From the NCBI GenBank assembly GCA_023437715.1, contig JAEZFK010000083.1:62001-126000 (forward strand): DNA of 64,000 nt. Reading direction: 5' to 3'. Every line of letters starts with the position of its first letter. Position 1 is the first letter of the stretch. The position numbers and the translations under genes were made by a program. The notes beneath the pieces are model-generated. The model was given only the letters and a program-made list of their open reading frames with translations. It did not search any database and was not told where the DNA came from. This document shows positions 16,930 through 26,753 of the stretch, in pieces. The stretch comes from Bacillota bacterium (GTDB lineage Bacteria > Bacillota > Clostridia > Lachnospirales > Lachnospiraceae).

Positions 16930-18219
16930 ATGTCGAAAATCAGCGCAGTACAGGCAAGAGAGATTTTAGATTCCAGAGGTAATCCGACAATCGAGGTGGA
17001 CATCGAATTAGAAAACGGGGTGACTGGAAGAGCCTCCGTTCCCTCCGGCGCTTCCACCGGCACAAGAGAGGCTGTAGAGCTTCGGGATAAGGACGAAAAA
17101 CGGTTTCATGGAAAAGGTGTCCGGACAGTTGTGAACAATGTAACCAAAATCATAGCTCCTGAAATGATGGGGATTGACGTCCTGGATCAAAGGAAAATAG
17201 ACCGGATGCTGATTGAGCTGGACGGAACAAAAAACAAATCAAGGCTGGGAGCCAACGCGATCCTGGGCGTTTCTTTGGCAGCGGCAAGAGCGGCGGCTAA
17301 TTCCTTAAATATTCCGCTTTTTAAGTACATCGGCGGCACCAATGCCTGTGAACTGCCGGTTCCGATGATGAATATTTTAAACGGCGGAAGGCACGCGGAC
17401 AATACCGTTGACGTTCAGGAATTCATGATCATGCCGGTAGGTGCGGATTGTTTTTCCACAGCGCTCCAGATGTGCTCTGAGGTGTACCACACCTTGAAAA
17501 CAGTTCTAAAAGATAAATGCATGAACACGGCAGTGGGAGATGAAGGCGGATTTGCTCCCAACCTTGCAACAAATGAGGACGCGTTGAAACTGATTGTGGA
17601 GGCCATTGAAAAAACAGGATATACACCCGGTAAAGACGTATCCATCGCCCTAGATCCTGCTGCCTCCGAATTTTACATTGACGGGAAATACGTTTTTGAA
17701 AGCGAGAAAATAAGCCGCAGTTCCGAAGAAATGATCGAGATGTATTCCGAGTGGCTGAGCAAATATCCCATTGTTTCCCTTGAAGACGGTCTGGCTGAAG
17801 ACGACTGGAACGGCTGGGCTTCCTTAACCGCCAGGCTCGGCAATAAAGTTCAGCTGGTCGGTGATGATATCTTCGTTACCAACCCGGAAATTTTAAAAGA
17901 GGGAATACAGAAAAATGTTGCAAATTCCATTCTGATCAAGCTAAACCAAATCGGTACTTTGTCTGAGACGCTTGACACAATACAGATGGCCCATAAAGCG
18001 AATTATACTACCGTTATTTCCCACCGCTCAGGGGAGACGGAAGATACGACAATGGTTGATGTGGCTGTTGCCCTCAATGCCGGGCAGATCAAGAGCGGAG
18101 CTCCCTGCCGGATTGAGAGGATTGCAAAATACAATCAGCTGATGAGGATTGAGCAAATGCTGGGAGACAGTGCAATGTTCAAAGGGAGAGATGTTTTTTA
18201 CAGCATAAAAAATGAGTAA
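16930..18219 (+). CDS. eno: enolase (phosphopyruvate hydratase)
   Basis: 429 residues from the ATG at 16930, spaced 9 bp from AAAAGGAG; the in-frame ATG at 16921 abuts that ribosome site and is less likely. Motifs: AREILDSRGNPTIEV, the flexible loop VPSGASTGTREA, VGDEGGFAPN, LVGDDIFVTN, the signature LIKLNQIGTLSETL with catalytic Lys, and SHRSGETEDTTM. It converts 2-phosphoglycerate to phosphoenolpyruvate in glycolysis. It is monocistronic under the fluoride riboswitch. This may be a second, fluoride-induced enolase if the genome has another copy in a glycolytic cluster (inference). Confidence 0.97.
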   Translation: MSKISAVQAREILDSRGNPTIEVDIELENGVTGRASVPSGASTGTREAVELRDKDEKRFHGKGVRTVVNNVTKIIAPEMMGIDVLDQRKIDRMLIELDGTKNKSRLGANAILGVSLAAARAAANSLNIPLFKYIGGTNACELPVPMMNILNGGRHADNTVDVQEFMIMPVGADCFSTALQMCSEVYHTLKTVLKDKCMNTAVGDEGGFAPNLATNEDALKLIVEAIEKTGYTPGKDVSIALDPAASEFYIDGKYVFESEKISRSSEEMIEMYSEWLSKYPIVSLEDGLAEDDWNGWASLTARLGNKVQLVGDDIFVTNPEILKEGIQKNVANSILIKLNQIGTLSETLDTIQMAHKANYTTVISHRSGETEDTTMVDVAVALNAGQIKSGAPCRIERIAKYNQLMRIEQMLGDSAMFKGRDVFYSIKNE

Positions 18220-18294
18220 AATTTAAGCAAAACAAATTTAAGCTTTTAATTAAGATTAGAGGACTCTTGGCAGTATCAGTAATTTATAAATAGA

Positions 18295-18339
18295 AAAAAG
18301 CAGTGGAATTGCTTCACATATAAGCGTCCACTGCTTTTT
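18295..18339 (+). terminator. eno terminator
   Basis: Perfect 13-bp stem AAAAAGCAGTGGA (18295-18307) and TCCACTGCTTTTT (18327-18339), the right arm ending in five T residues. Confidence 0.85.
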
Positions 18340-18566
18340 CCTGTGTACCGGTTTGGTGAAGCAGAGCAGAATTCTTTACGGACCAGCCGGTCCAACGGGA
18401 ATATTAAAGTCAAGCACCCCCATCAAAAGAACCCCATCATTTATCAAAATATTCCATTTCGTTTATCTTTTGTTTATCTTTTATACGTTCCCAGTTTATC
18501 CCCCTGATTTATGATAAAACTGCTTCAAATATTGACAGTCGTACATATAAACCAGGAGGTATTAGG
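18340..18566. other. spacer before the exporter operon
   Basis: About 230 bp without a recognisable gene after the eno terminator. TTGACA at about 18533 may be part of the exporter promoter, but no well-spaced -10 box follows before the ribosome site AGGAGG at 18554. Confidence 0.3.
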
Positions 18567-19748
18567 TTGAAAAAACAATTTTTTCACAAAAAGAAAATCA
18601 AGATTCTGATTGCAGTTGCAGGAGCAGCTCTCCTGCTGGGAGTTATGGTCGCTCCTGCTATGATGAAGGATTCCAATGCAAATCTTATGGAAGCAGCGGC
18701 AGTAAAGCAGGATATAGTAAAGTATTACAGCTTCAGTGGAAATATTGAGTCAGGCGATGTCCAGAACGTTTTTTCCACCACTAACGAGCCCGTAAAAAAG
18801 TTCTATGTGAATGAAGGCGACCAGGTTCAGAAAGGCGACCTTCTATATGAAGTGGACAATGACTCTGCCCAGTCCACTTTAACCAGTGCCGAGACTACTT
18901 TGGCTGATGCTAAGACTACCCTTGCCTCAAGCAAGTTAGGCTATGAAAGAAACCAGTCCCTTTACAGCACAGGGGACGTGTCTCTTCTGGAACTGGAAAC
19001 GGCCAGAGACGACTACAATAAGGCCCAAACTGCTATAACTGACGCGGAAGCCCGCCTGTCCCAGGCTCAAAAGGAACTGGAGGACACCAAATATTACGCG
19101 GAGGTGCCGGGAACTGTTTCAGAAATCTATGTGGACGAAAATGATTCCATCACTCAGGGGACCCAGATCATGGACATCATCAACTATGATGACCTGGAGG
19201 TTAAGGTAAAGGTGGACGAATACGATTTATCCGCCGTTTCCGTAGGAATGGAAGCAGAGGTGTATTTTGAAGCTCTGGAAAAAACTGTTTCCGGTACTGT
19301 CTCCAAGATTTCCAGAGGAGCCAGCGTGGAAAACGGTGTTTCTTACTTTGAAACCACCCTGACTTTGCCGAAGGATGATGAATTGCGGGTGGGCTTATCC
19401 GCAGAGGTTAAGGTGGTGGCAGAAAGCGCCAGCCAGGCAATCACCATTCCGGTGGAGGCCGTCCTTTATGAGGGGGCTACGCCCTATGTCCAGCGTTACA
19501 ATGACGCAGGAAAGCTGGAAAAGATTTATGTGACCGTGGGAATCAGCGATGGAAAAAACGTGGAAATTAAGGAAAGCTTAAGCGAAGGGGATCGTGTGGC
19601 CTATGAGCCGTCCGCAGGCACGGAAAAAACAGGCGGGGGCGCTCCCGGAGGACAGGGTCCCATGGGCAAGGCAGAATCCCAAACCAGTATATATTACGGA
19701 AGCCTCCTCCCGGAAACCACTTCATCCCATCCATCGGAGGTAGTATAA
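18567..19748 (+). CDS. HlyD/MacA-type efflux adaptor (membrane fusion protein)
   Basis: 393 residues from a TTG preceded by AGGAGG. An N-terminal membrane anchor (residues about 10-32) is followed by a lipoyl/barrel-sandwich half at about 60-100 (VNEGDQVQKGDLLYEVD), an alpha-helical hairpin at about 100-180 (repeated A/T/S-rich heptads), the second lipoyl half (TYVDENDSITQGT-like) and beta-barrel domains to about 350. It links the ABC pump to exported substrate outside the membrane. It overlaps the ATPase start by 1 bp in one operon. The nearest described relatives by design are YknX of Bacillus and MacA. Confidence 0.88.
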   Translation: MKKQFFHKKKIKILIAVAGAALLLGVMVAPAMMKDSNANLMEAAAVKQDIVKYYSFSGNIESGDVQNVFSTTNEPVKKFYVNEGDQVQKGDLLYEVDNDSAQSTLTSAETTLADAKTTLASSKLGYERNQSLYSTGDVSLLELETARDDYNKAQTAITDAEARLSQAQKELEDTKYYAEVPGTVSEIYVDENDSITQGTQIMDIINYDDLEVKVKVDEYDLSAVSVGMEAEVYFEALEKTVSGTVSKISRGASVENGVSYFETTLTLPKDDELRVGLSAEVKVVAESASQAITIPVEAVLYEGATPYVQRYNDAGKLEKIYVTVGISDGKNVEIKESLSEGDRVAYEPSAGTEKTGGGAPGGQGPMGKAESQTSIYYGSLLPETTSSHPSEVV

Positions 19749-20431
19749 TGCCTGAAGAAATTTTAACCATGAAAAACATTGTAAAAGAATACCAGATGGG
19801 TGACGAGGTCTCCACCATCCTAAAAGGCGTCAACCTAAGCGTTCAGTCCGGTGAATTTCTTTCCATTCTGGGCCCTTCCGGTTCAGGGAAATCCACATTG
19901 ATGAACATCATCGGCTTTTTGGATGTGCCTACCTCCGGAGAATATCATTTATCCGGAAGAAAGATGTCCGGCCAGGAGGAAAAGCTTCTGGCCCAGATCC
20001 GGCGGAAGGAGATCGGCTTCATTTTCCAGTCTTTCTACCTTCTTTCCAGGCAGTCTGCCTTAAAAAATGTTGAGCTGCCTTTAATCTACGCCGGCTTTGA
20101 TAAAAAGCTCCGCCACGAAAAAGCAGCCGAAATGCTGAAAAAGGTAGGGCTTGGTGAAAAGATGAACCATCTTCCCCGCCAGTTATCCGGCGGGCAGCAG
20201 CAGAGGGTCGCCATTGCAAGGGCGCTGATTAATGACCCCACCATTCTCCTTGCCGATGAGCCAACCGGAGCTCTGGACCAGAAGACCGGGCGCCAGGTCA
20301 TGGAGCTGTTTCACCAATTGAACCAGGAAGGCAGGACTATCATCATGATTACCCATGATGTAAACCTTGCAAAAGAAGCAAAGCGGGTGGTCCGCATTCT
20401 GGATGGCAACATCAGTGAGGAGGTGGTCTAG
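19748..20431 (+). CDS. ABC transporter ATP-binding protein (MacB/YknY/LolD type)
   Basis: 227 residues, one ATPase domain: Walker A GPSGSGKST, Q-loop FIFQSFYLL, signature LSGGQQQRVAIARAL, Walker B ILLADEPTGALD and switch His in MITHDVN. It drives the mechanotransmission-type pump with the FtsX-like permease encoded next. Its stop codon overlaps the context of the GTG start of the permease (TAG then GTG at 20432), so the two are translationally coupled. Confidence 0.93.
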   Translation: MPEEILTMKNIVKEYQMGDEVSTILKGVNLSVQSGEFLSILGPSGSGKSTLMNIIGFLDVPTSGEYHLSGRKMSGQEEKLLAQIRRKEIGFIFQSFYLLSRQSALKNVELPLIYAGFDKKLRHEKAAEMLKKVGLGEKMNHLPRQLSGGQQQRVAIARALINDPTILLADEPTGALDQKTGRQVMELFHQLNQEGRTIIMITHDVNLAKEAKRVVRILDGNISEEVV

Positions 20432-21625
20432 GTGATCAAAGAAAATTTTCTGATGGCCCTGGACAACATCACAAACAATAAGATGAGGTCCTTTCTGACC
20501 TCCCTGGGCATCGTCATTGGCGTGGCCTCCGTCATCGCCCTCATTACCATTGTCCAGAGCGTCACCGGAGAAATGATGTCCCAGTTTGAAAGCATGGGAG
20601 CCGATAAGATCACGGTCATGGCTACGGGCAACCCCTTAAAATCCGGCCTGACCACAAGCGATTTACGGGACTTGGAGGAAATCCCCAATGTTTCCGGGGT
20701 GGCTCCTTCCGTGTCCATGACAGGCACTGCCGGAAAGAGGGGAACCCTTTTGGACGAGGTTTCCATCATGGGGAAAAATGAAAAGTATTTTCAGGAAGAT
20801 ACGACGGAGCTGACCAGAGGCAGGAAGCTGACGGCCCTTGACATGGACGGCCACACCTATACCTGTATCATTGATCAGGACATTGAAAAGGCTGTATTTC
20901 CCAATGAAAATCCCATCGGCCAAAAAATCATGGTCAACGGCCAGGGCTATGAGGTGGTGGGAGTAAGGGACACGGAAAGCACCAGCGATGTCATGTCAGG
21001 AATCAATGCCAGCTCCTCCTCTGACGGAACTATCATTATTCCCTATAAAAATGCTCTGGCCTTATCAGGCTCGTCCACCTATTCTGACGTTGACATTTAC
21101 TTAGAGGACACGAACCTGTCGGAAGAGACCACCGCTGATGTGGAGGCGGTCTTAGACGCCGCCTTTAACTACAAGGATGACAGCTATAAAATTGTGGATC
21201 TGGGAAGCATTTTAGACACCATGAACAGTATGCAATCCCTTTTGACGACCCTGCTTGCCGGAATTGCATCCATCGCTCTTGTGGTAGGCGGAATCGGAAT
21301 CATGAACATGATGCTGGTTTCGGTCACAGAGCGGACCAGGGAAATCGGCCTGCGCAAGGCATTAGGAGCCGAGCCCGCTCAGATTCAGGCCCTGTTCATC
21401 ATCGAGGCTCTGTCCCTGTCCCTCATTGGAGGCATCATTGGTATTGCCTTAGGACTTATGATCTCCGTGGCTGCGACCTTTCTCATCGGGACGGCATTTT
21501 CCATTTCCTGGGGAGCCATAGGCTTGGGGATCGGCTTTTCCGTCGCTGTAGGATTGGTGTTTGGCTGGACGCCTGCAAAAAAGGCCAGCGGATTAAAGCC
21601 CATCGATGCTCTGCGGACCGATTAA
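20432..21625 (+). CDS. ABC transporter permease, MacB/FtsX family
   Basis: 397 residues from GTG. One transmembrane helix near residues 20-45 is followed by an extracytoplasmic MacB_PCD domain (about 50-265), and the FtsX domain with three helices near 275-390 carries the typical ERTREIGLRKALGAEPAQI cytoplasmic loop. With the ATPase and adaptor it forms a tripartite-style exporter of antimicrobial peptides, macrolides or toxins. The substrate is not evident. Confidence 0.92.
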   Translation: MIKENFLMALDNITNNKMRSFLTSLGIVIGVASVIALITIVQSVTGEMMSQFESMGADKITVMATGNPLKSGLTTSDLRDLEEIPNVSGVAPSVSMTGTAGKRGTLLDEVSIMGKNEKYFQEDTTELTRGRKLTALDMDGHTYTCIIDQDIEKAVFPNENPIGQKIMVNGQGYEVVGVRDTESTSDVMSGINASSSSDGTIIIPYKNALALSGSSTYSDVDIYLEDTNLSEETTADVEAVLDAAFNYKDDSYKIVDLGSILDTMNSMQSLLTTLLAGIASIALVVGGIGIMNMMLVSVTERTREIGLRKALGAEPAQIQALFIIEALSLSLIGGIIGIALGLMISVAATFLIGTAFSISWGAIGLGIGFSVAVGLVFGWTPAKKASGLKPIDALRTD

Positions 21626-21707
21626 TTTCCTGGGGAAAATGGTTTCAAATAGGGAATTTTCCTGATAAGATGTACATAAAAACAAGAGAATCCCCAGGAG
21701 ATGTCAT

Positions 21708-23126
21708 ATGAAGATAAAAAACAAGATTCTATTATCCACCTTTGCAGTTATGCTGTTTTCTCTGGTGCTGTTTTTTTGCATCGGAAGCTTTGTTGTCTGG
21801 ATGTTTTCTGATGATATCGATGATGCAGGAATACCGACCCTGGACGGAAAGGCCTTTCTGATAGAAGATACCATAACGGCCATGAACCAGGACAGTCCTG
21901 ACTGGAGCGGGACAGCCGCCGTCCTTAAAAAGGAAAATTACAGCCTTTACATCACCAAGGGGGAAGCAGTGGTTTTTTCAAATATAGATCATAACAACAA
22001 GCCCCTGATTAAAATTTTGAAGAAAATTCCCTGGCTGGAAACAGGAAGATCCTGTTATGTAGCCGGATCCACCATTGTGGGTAAGGAGATTGATGGCTAC
22101 CGGATAGCTGCGGTAAAAAGAGAAGATAAGACCGATGCCAATGGTCACCAGGTGAACCAGTTTGAAACCGTGCTCAACGCTTTCCTCATCATATGTTCAT
22201 CCACAATCATCGTAATTCTTCTCATCGGTCAGCTCCTTTCCTCCTGGATGGTAAAGTGGAGCCTTCGCCCCATCCGCTCCCTGACAGAGGGGGCCCAGAG
22301 AATCATGGAAGGGAATTTGTCGGAGCCTGTCATTTATGACGGCAAGGATGAACTTTCCCGTGTCTGCGAGGTGTTTAACCAGATGCAGAGCCATCTGAAA
22401 GACGAAAAGGAACGGGATGCCGCCTATGAAAAGTCCCGTACCGATATGATTGCAGGCATTTCCCACGATTTGCGGACACCCCTGACCTCGGTAAAGGGCT
22501 ATATCAAGGGTCTGAGGGACGGCATCGTAACCACTCCGGAGAAGATGGAGCAGTATCTGACCATCGCATACAATAAGGCCACGGAAATGGAGGTCCTGCT
22601 TCAGAACCTGTTCTATTTTTCCAAGCTGGAGACGGGAAACCTGCCCTTGTTTCTCACGGAGGAGGACCTGGGAGTCCTGGTAAGGACCTTTGACCGGCAG
22701 TCAAGGGATGAACTGCTCCAGGAAAATGTCAGCATCAGGCTGGACATACGGACTGAGGAAAACCCGGTTATGGTGGATACAGAGCAGATTCACAGGCTTC
22801 TGGCCAACTTAACGAACAACTCCTTGAAATATGCCGATACAGAGGACTTGACCCTGACAATTTCTGTCTGGAATGAAGCAGGAAAGATTCACCTGGTATT
22901 CGCGGACAACGGAAAAGGCGTTCCCGAGGATAAGCTCTCCAGCTTATTCGTCCAGTTCTGGCGGGGCGACGAATCCAGAAGCAGCAGGAGCGGGGGCGGC
23001 GGAAGCGGCCTGGGGCTCAATATTGTAAAGCATATCGTGGAAATGCACGGCGGCTCCGTCGGTGCGAGAAATGAAAACGGTCTGGTCATCGACATCCTTT
23101 TACCGGCCGTGGAAAGGACCATATGA
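21708..23126 (+). CDS. sensor histidine kinase
   Basis: 472 residues. A transmembrane helix at about 8-33, an extracellular sensor region to about 150, a second helix at about 155-178, HAMP (WSLRPIRSLTEGAQRI), H-box ISHDLRTPLTS with the phospho-His, N-box NLTNNSLKYA, then DNGKGVPEDKL and GSGLGLNIVKH as ATP-binding boxes. It sits between the exporter and the TolC-like genes and overlaps its response regulator by 4 bp (ATGA). It probably senses the exported compound or envelope damage and controls this operon. Confidence 0.93.
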   Translation: MKIKNKILLSTFAVMLFSLVLFFCIGSFVVWMFSDDIDDAGIPTLDGKAFLIEDTITAMNQDSPDWSGTAAVLKKENYSLYITKGEAVVFSNIDHNNKPLIKILKKIPWLETGRSCYVAGSTIVGKEIDGYRIAAVKREDKTDANGHQVNQFETVLNAFLIICSSTIIVILLIGQLLSSWMVKWSLRPIRSLTEGAQRIMEGNLSEPVIYDGKDELSRVCEVFNQMQSHLKDEKERDAAYEKSRTDMIAGISHDLRTPLTSVKGYIKGLRDGIVTTPEKMEQYLTIAYNKATEMEVLLQNLFYFSKLETGNLPLFLTEEDLGVLVRTFDRQSRDELLQENVSIRLDIRTEENPVMVDTEQIHRLLANLTNNSLKYADTEDLTLTISVWNEAGKIHLVFADNGKGVPEDKLSSLFVQFWRGDESRSSRSGGGGSGLGLNIVKHIVEMHGGSVGARNENGLVIDILLPAVERTI

Positions 23127-23821
23127 AGAAAATACTGATTATTGAAGACGATAAAGAGATTTCCATGCTGGAGCGGGATTATTTAGAGATCAACGGCTTT
23201 GAGGTTGATATCATATCCGACGGCAGCAAGGCCGCTGCCGCTGCTTTAAGCGGCGATTACGCCCTGATTCTTCTGGACCTTATGCTGCCGGGAGTCAATG
23301 GATATGACATTTGCCGGGAAATACGGGATCAGGTAGACATTCCTATTCTCATGGTCACGGCCCGGCTGGAATCCGTGGATAAGATCCGGGGACTTGGAAT
23401 CGGGGCTGATGATTACATTGCAAAGCCTTTTGACCCGGCGGAGCTGGTGGCCAGAATAAAATCCCATTTAAAACGGTATGAAAGGCTGACGGGGACCGGA
23501 AAGGACATCCAGGAAACGGATGATGTCATTGTGGTAGGAGAGTTAAAGATATTGCCCAGAAGCTGGAAAGTTTATAAATCAGGAGAAGAGGTAAGGTTTC
23601 CCAACCGTGAATTTGAGCTGCTCAAATACCTTGCCACTTACCCTAACATTGTGTTTTCCAAGGACCAGCTATTTGAGCGTATCTGGGGGTACGAGTATGC
23701 GGGAGACAGCGCAACGGTAACGGTACATATCAACCGCATCCGGGAAAAGATAGAAGAGGACCCGGCAAATCCCAGAATCATTGAAACCGTATGGGGAGCG
23801 GGGTACCGGCTCAATAAGTGA
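23123..23821 (+). CDS. OmpR-family response regulator
   Basis: 232 residues: receiver domain (1-120) with acidic pocket IEDDKE, phospho-acceptor Asp in LILLDLMLPG, Lys in YIAKPFDP, and a C-terminal winged helix (RFPNREFELLKYLATYP, SATVTVHINRIREKI, TVWGAGYRL). It is the partner of the upstream kinase and overlaps it by 4 bp. It likely activates the exporter/TolC-like operon. Confidence 0.95.
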   Translation: MKKILIIEDDKEISMLERDYLEINGFEVDIISDGSKAAAAALSGDYALILLDLMLPGVNGYDICREIRDQVDIPILMVTARLESVDKIRGLGIGADDYIAKPFDPAELVARIKSHLKRYERLTGTGKDIQETDDVIVVGELKILPRSWKVYKSGEEVRFPNREFELLKYLATYPNIVFSKDQLFERIWGYEYAGDSATVTVHINRIREKIEEDPANPRIIETVWGAGYRLNK

Positions 23822-23832
23822 GGAGGACAGAC

Positions 23833-24978
23833 ATGAGGAAAATAAAACAGATAGGTGCTTTCTGCCTTGCGGCAGCCTTAGCTGCGGCAGGTCCCGGGAC
23901 GGTTTATGCCGGAAGCCCGGAGTTTGCAAGGACCGCAGAGGAATGGGCAGGACTTCAGGATAATGTGATGGAATACGGCGAGCTGGCAGGTTTGATTCAT
24001 GAATACAACCTGACGGTCCAGAAGAACCAGCTGGATATCAGCGACAAGAAAAAGGACGGGCGGATTACCAGCGACGAAAACGCCCAGTATTACCGGGATG
24101 CGGCCAGCGATTACCGGGATGCCATCACAGGAGATGATCCTCTTTCCGACGCCCAGAATGCGGTAGGGGCCAGCAACGCCGATGCACAGGCGGACAATAA
24201 CGTGGAGGACATCAGGGTGTACCAGATGACCTATGACCAGGAGGAGGCAAATCTTGTGACAACTGCCCAGACCTCCATGATTTCCTATTTTAAACAGCAG
24301 TATGAGCTGGAAAGCGCAAAGGACAGCCTGGAATATTTACAGGCGGCTTATGACTCCGCCCAGGCGAAGAAGAATCTGGGAACAGGCACACAGATCGAGG
24401 TACTTTCTGCTCAGAAGGATTTGCAGGATGCCAATGCTTCCATTGAAAAGCTGACGGCCTCCATTGAGGAAACGAGGCAGAGCCTCTGCATCATGTTGGG
24501 ATGGAAGTATAACGATACTCCCGAAATACGGGAGCTACCGGCTGTGGACCGGGAAAAAATCGGCACTATGAACCCGGAAACAGACCAGGAAGCCGCCCTG
24601 CAAAACAATTACACCTTAAACATCAATAAAAGAAAGCTGGAAAATGCCAGCTCCGATGTGACAAAGGAAACCTTGAAAAGGACTATTGCAAATAATCAGC
24701 AGAACATCAGTACAGACCTTGTAAAATCCTACCAATCGGTCCTGCTGGCACAATCCTCCTGCGAGCAGGCGGAAGCAGAGCTGGAGCTGGAAAAGAAGAA
24801 TTTAGATACGGCAGAACGGAAATATCAAGCCGGTACTGTCAGCCGTTTGGAGTATTTGAATCAGAAGAACACTTATAATACAAAGGCCATTGCCGTGAAG
24901 ACTGCAGAGCTGGAGTTATTCGAAGCAGTCCAGAATTATGAAAATGGAATCAGCGGTCTGGCATCAACGGGAGGGTGA
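23833..24978 (+). CDS. TolC-like (outer membrane efflux protein fold) secreted protein 1
   Basis: 381 residues from the ATG at 23833, with AGGAGG at 23821-23826. A signal peptide (residues 1-26, ending in TVYAG) is followed by two long alpha-helical hairpin repeats rich in Gln, Ala and Asn, with the TolC-family turn pattern NLGTGTQIEVLSAQKDLQDA and YQAGTVSRLEYLNQKNTY. In Gram-negatives this fold forms the outer-membrane exit duct. This organism appears monoderm, so the role is uncertain: perhaps a cell-wall-spanning tube or an adaptor partner. It immediately follows the two-component genes. Confidence 0.75.
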   Translation: MRKIKQIGAFCLAAALAAAGPGTVYAGSPEFARTAEEWAGLQDNVMEYGELAGLIHEYNLTVQKNQLDISDKKKDGRITSDENAQYYRDAASDYRDAITGDDPLSDAQNAVGASNADAQADNNVEDIRVYQMTYDQEEANLVTTAQTSMISYFKQQYELESAKDSLEYLQAAYDSAQAKKNLGTGTQIEVLSAQKDLQDANASIEKLTASIEETRQSLCIMLGWKYNDTPEIRELPAVDREKIGTMNPETDQEAALQNNYTLNINKRKLENASSDVTKETLKRTIANNQQNISTDLVKSYQSVLLAQSSCEQAEAELELEKKNLDTAERKYQAGTVSRLEYLNQKNTYNTKAIAVKTAELELFEAVQNYENGISGLASTGG

Positions 24979-24982
24979 TGAT

Positions 24983-26209
24983 ATGAGAAAAAAATGGCTT
25001 CATTTTCATTCCGGAGCTGCCCTGGCCGCTGTTTTATCCGGAGTGATTGTCCTGGCCGTTCCCAACGCCGGTTTTGTCTATGGAGCTGGTCCCGGCCAGA
25101 CCGGGGAATCCATTCCCGACGGAATGACGGAGGAGCAGTGGGTCAGGCTCAATGACCAAACCATCGAATTTGACGAGCTGCCGGACTTGGTTCGATACTT
25201 CAACCCGGATGTACAGGAAACGGTGGATTCCGTCACCAATTCTATCGGCAATACCCAGTATATTTACGACGAGATGAGGGGCTATATCCGGGATTTGGAG
25301 GACGATGCCGATGAATTGGAAGATTCAGGTGCAACCGCCAGCGCGGAAGGCATGGCTCAATATAACGTACTGAATATGACGGTCAAGAGCTTGAAGACTT
25401 CAGCCGACACTATGAAGCGGACCCTGGATTATATGAACCGCACCGATTCCTCCGCAAAATCCAACATCACCTATGCTGTGAAAAACTACACTTACTATGC
25501 CAACCAGCTTATGATCAGCTATAACAGTGCCCAATCAGGACTTTCTTCTCTTCAGAAGCTGGTAGAGGCCGACACCGCAGCTTTAGAATCGGCCAAAGCC
25601 AGATATAGTCTGGGAACCGCCGCTCAGGCAGATGTCCTTTCTGCCCAGAAAGAGCTTCTCTCCGCCCAGGCCTCCCTTTTGTCCGTGGAAAACACCACAG
25701 ACAGCCTGCGCCGTTCCCTGTGCCTGATGACGGGATACTCCACAGAATCAGAGCCGGTTATCGGAGCGATTCCCCAACTGGATATGACAGAAATTTCAAC
25801 CATGGATTTGGAAGCTGATACGGAAAAAGCAGTCAAGAACAATTACTCCCTGATTTCTGACCGACACGCCTCCTCCGGTCAGACCACTACCGGAATGAAG
25901 TATAAGGATGCCGGTGTTTCGGAAGGAGAGCAGACCATCGCCGTCACCATGCAGTCCAACTACCATGCAGTCCAGCAGGCCAAGACCGCCTATGAAGCCG
26001 CCTGTACCGCTTACGAAATGGCTGCGCTGGAATGGGGAAAGGCAGAACGCACTCTTCAGAACGGACTTATCAGTAAAAATGATTCCTTACAGACCCAGAT
26101 GAGCTATTTACAGGCAGAGAGTGAAAAGCAGAGCGCTTACAATGATCTGTATCAGGCCTATGATACCTACCGGTGGGCGGTTGAAGGGATTGTGGCGGAG
26201 GAAGATTAA
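24983..26209 (+). CDS. TolC-like secreted protein 2
   Basis: 408 residues from the ATG at 24983 (GAGGG upstream), 4 bp after the first TolC-like gene. A signal peptide of about 32 residues is followed by long helices with the same duct-type turns: YSLGTAAQADVLSAQKELLSA and the weaker LQNGLISKNDSLQTQMSY. It is similar in plan to the preceding protein (shared EEQWVRL/EEWAGL and EYGEL/EFDEL segments), so the two probably arose by duplication and may form a mixed oligomer. The operon ends at the terminator at 26322. Confidence 0.75.
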   Translation: MRKKWLHFHSGAALAAVLSGVIVLAVPNAGFVYGAGPGQTGESIPDGMTEEQWVRLNDQTIEFDELPDLVRYFNPDVQETVDSVTNSIGNTQYIYDEMRGYIRDLEDDADELEDSGATASAEGMAQYNVLNMTVKSLKTSADTMKRTLDYMNRTDSSAKSNITYAVKNYTYYANQLMISYNSAQSGLSSLQKLVEADTAALESAKARYSLGTAAQADVLSAQKELLSAQASLLSVENTTDSLRRSLCLMTGYSTESEPVIGAIPQLDMTEISTMDLEADTEKAVKNNYSLISDRHASSGQTTTGMKYKDAGVSEGEQTIAVTMQSNYHAVQQAKTAYEAACTAYEMAALEWGKAERTLQNGLISKNDSLQTQMSYLQAESEKQSAYNDLYQAYDTYRWAVEGIVAEED

Positions 26210-26321
26210 TGGCGGGTTTTTCATACAGTGCCGTGGATACTGGGGAGACCAATGGTGAAGACAAAGTGAAAGGCTTAAACTGAAATGCGGGAGTCTCAGG
26301 CCATAGATAAAACAATCTTTT

Positions 26322-26373
26322 AAATATAGCATTGAATAGACCATTATAAATATTCGATGCTATATTTTTCTTT
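26322..26373 (+). terminator. terminator of the exporter operon
   Basis: 17-bp stem with one mismatch, AAATATAGCATTGAATA (26322-26338) against TATTCGATGCTATATTT (26351-26367), followed by a T-rich run. Confidence 0.75.
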
Positions 26374-26521
26374 TTTTATTTGTTATAATCAAATCAGATT
26401 TTGCCGAGAACTTGAATGGATCGCTGTTATTTACCAGGGTAGACTTACAGATTATGATGTTTTGTAATATTACATACAGCCGTCATAGTTAAGTGCTAAA
26501 CTACGATATGAGGTGATAAAC

Positions 26522-26753
26522 ATGGATAGAGAATTACAAAATTTACTTCCAGCAGATAAATTTGAAATTTGGACACAGTTATGCGATTTAGTAGAGCGTT
26601 TATACGAAATGGAACGAAAATTGGATACGACTAAATGGAATAATCGGAGTCTTTCATGATGGTAAATAGATGGATATTTACTTAGAAGATTTAACTCTTT
26701 TTGAGGATTTAAGGAAACTGTTATTTATTAAACGCAAACCAAATAAGAAATAA
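26522..26753 (+). pseudogene. DUF3788-family remnant (middle lost, stop codon in C-terminal part)
   Basis: The ATG at 26522 (GAGGTGAT upstream) opens 45 codons ending LVERLYEMERKLDTTKWNN, which resembles the N-terminal part of DUF3788 proteins just before their conserved GGK-W block. The frame then ends, and the next frame carries VFHDGK, TAG, MDIYLEDLTLFEDLRKLL and IKRKPNKK, the C-terminal end of that family with TAG where Trp is expected. Roughly 60-70 central residues are missing. Family assignment is from memory and moderately sure. Confidence 0.45.
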
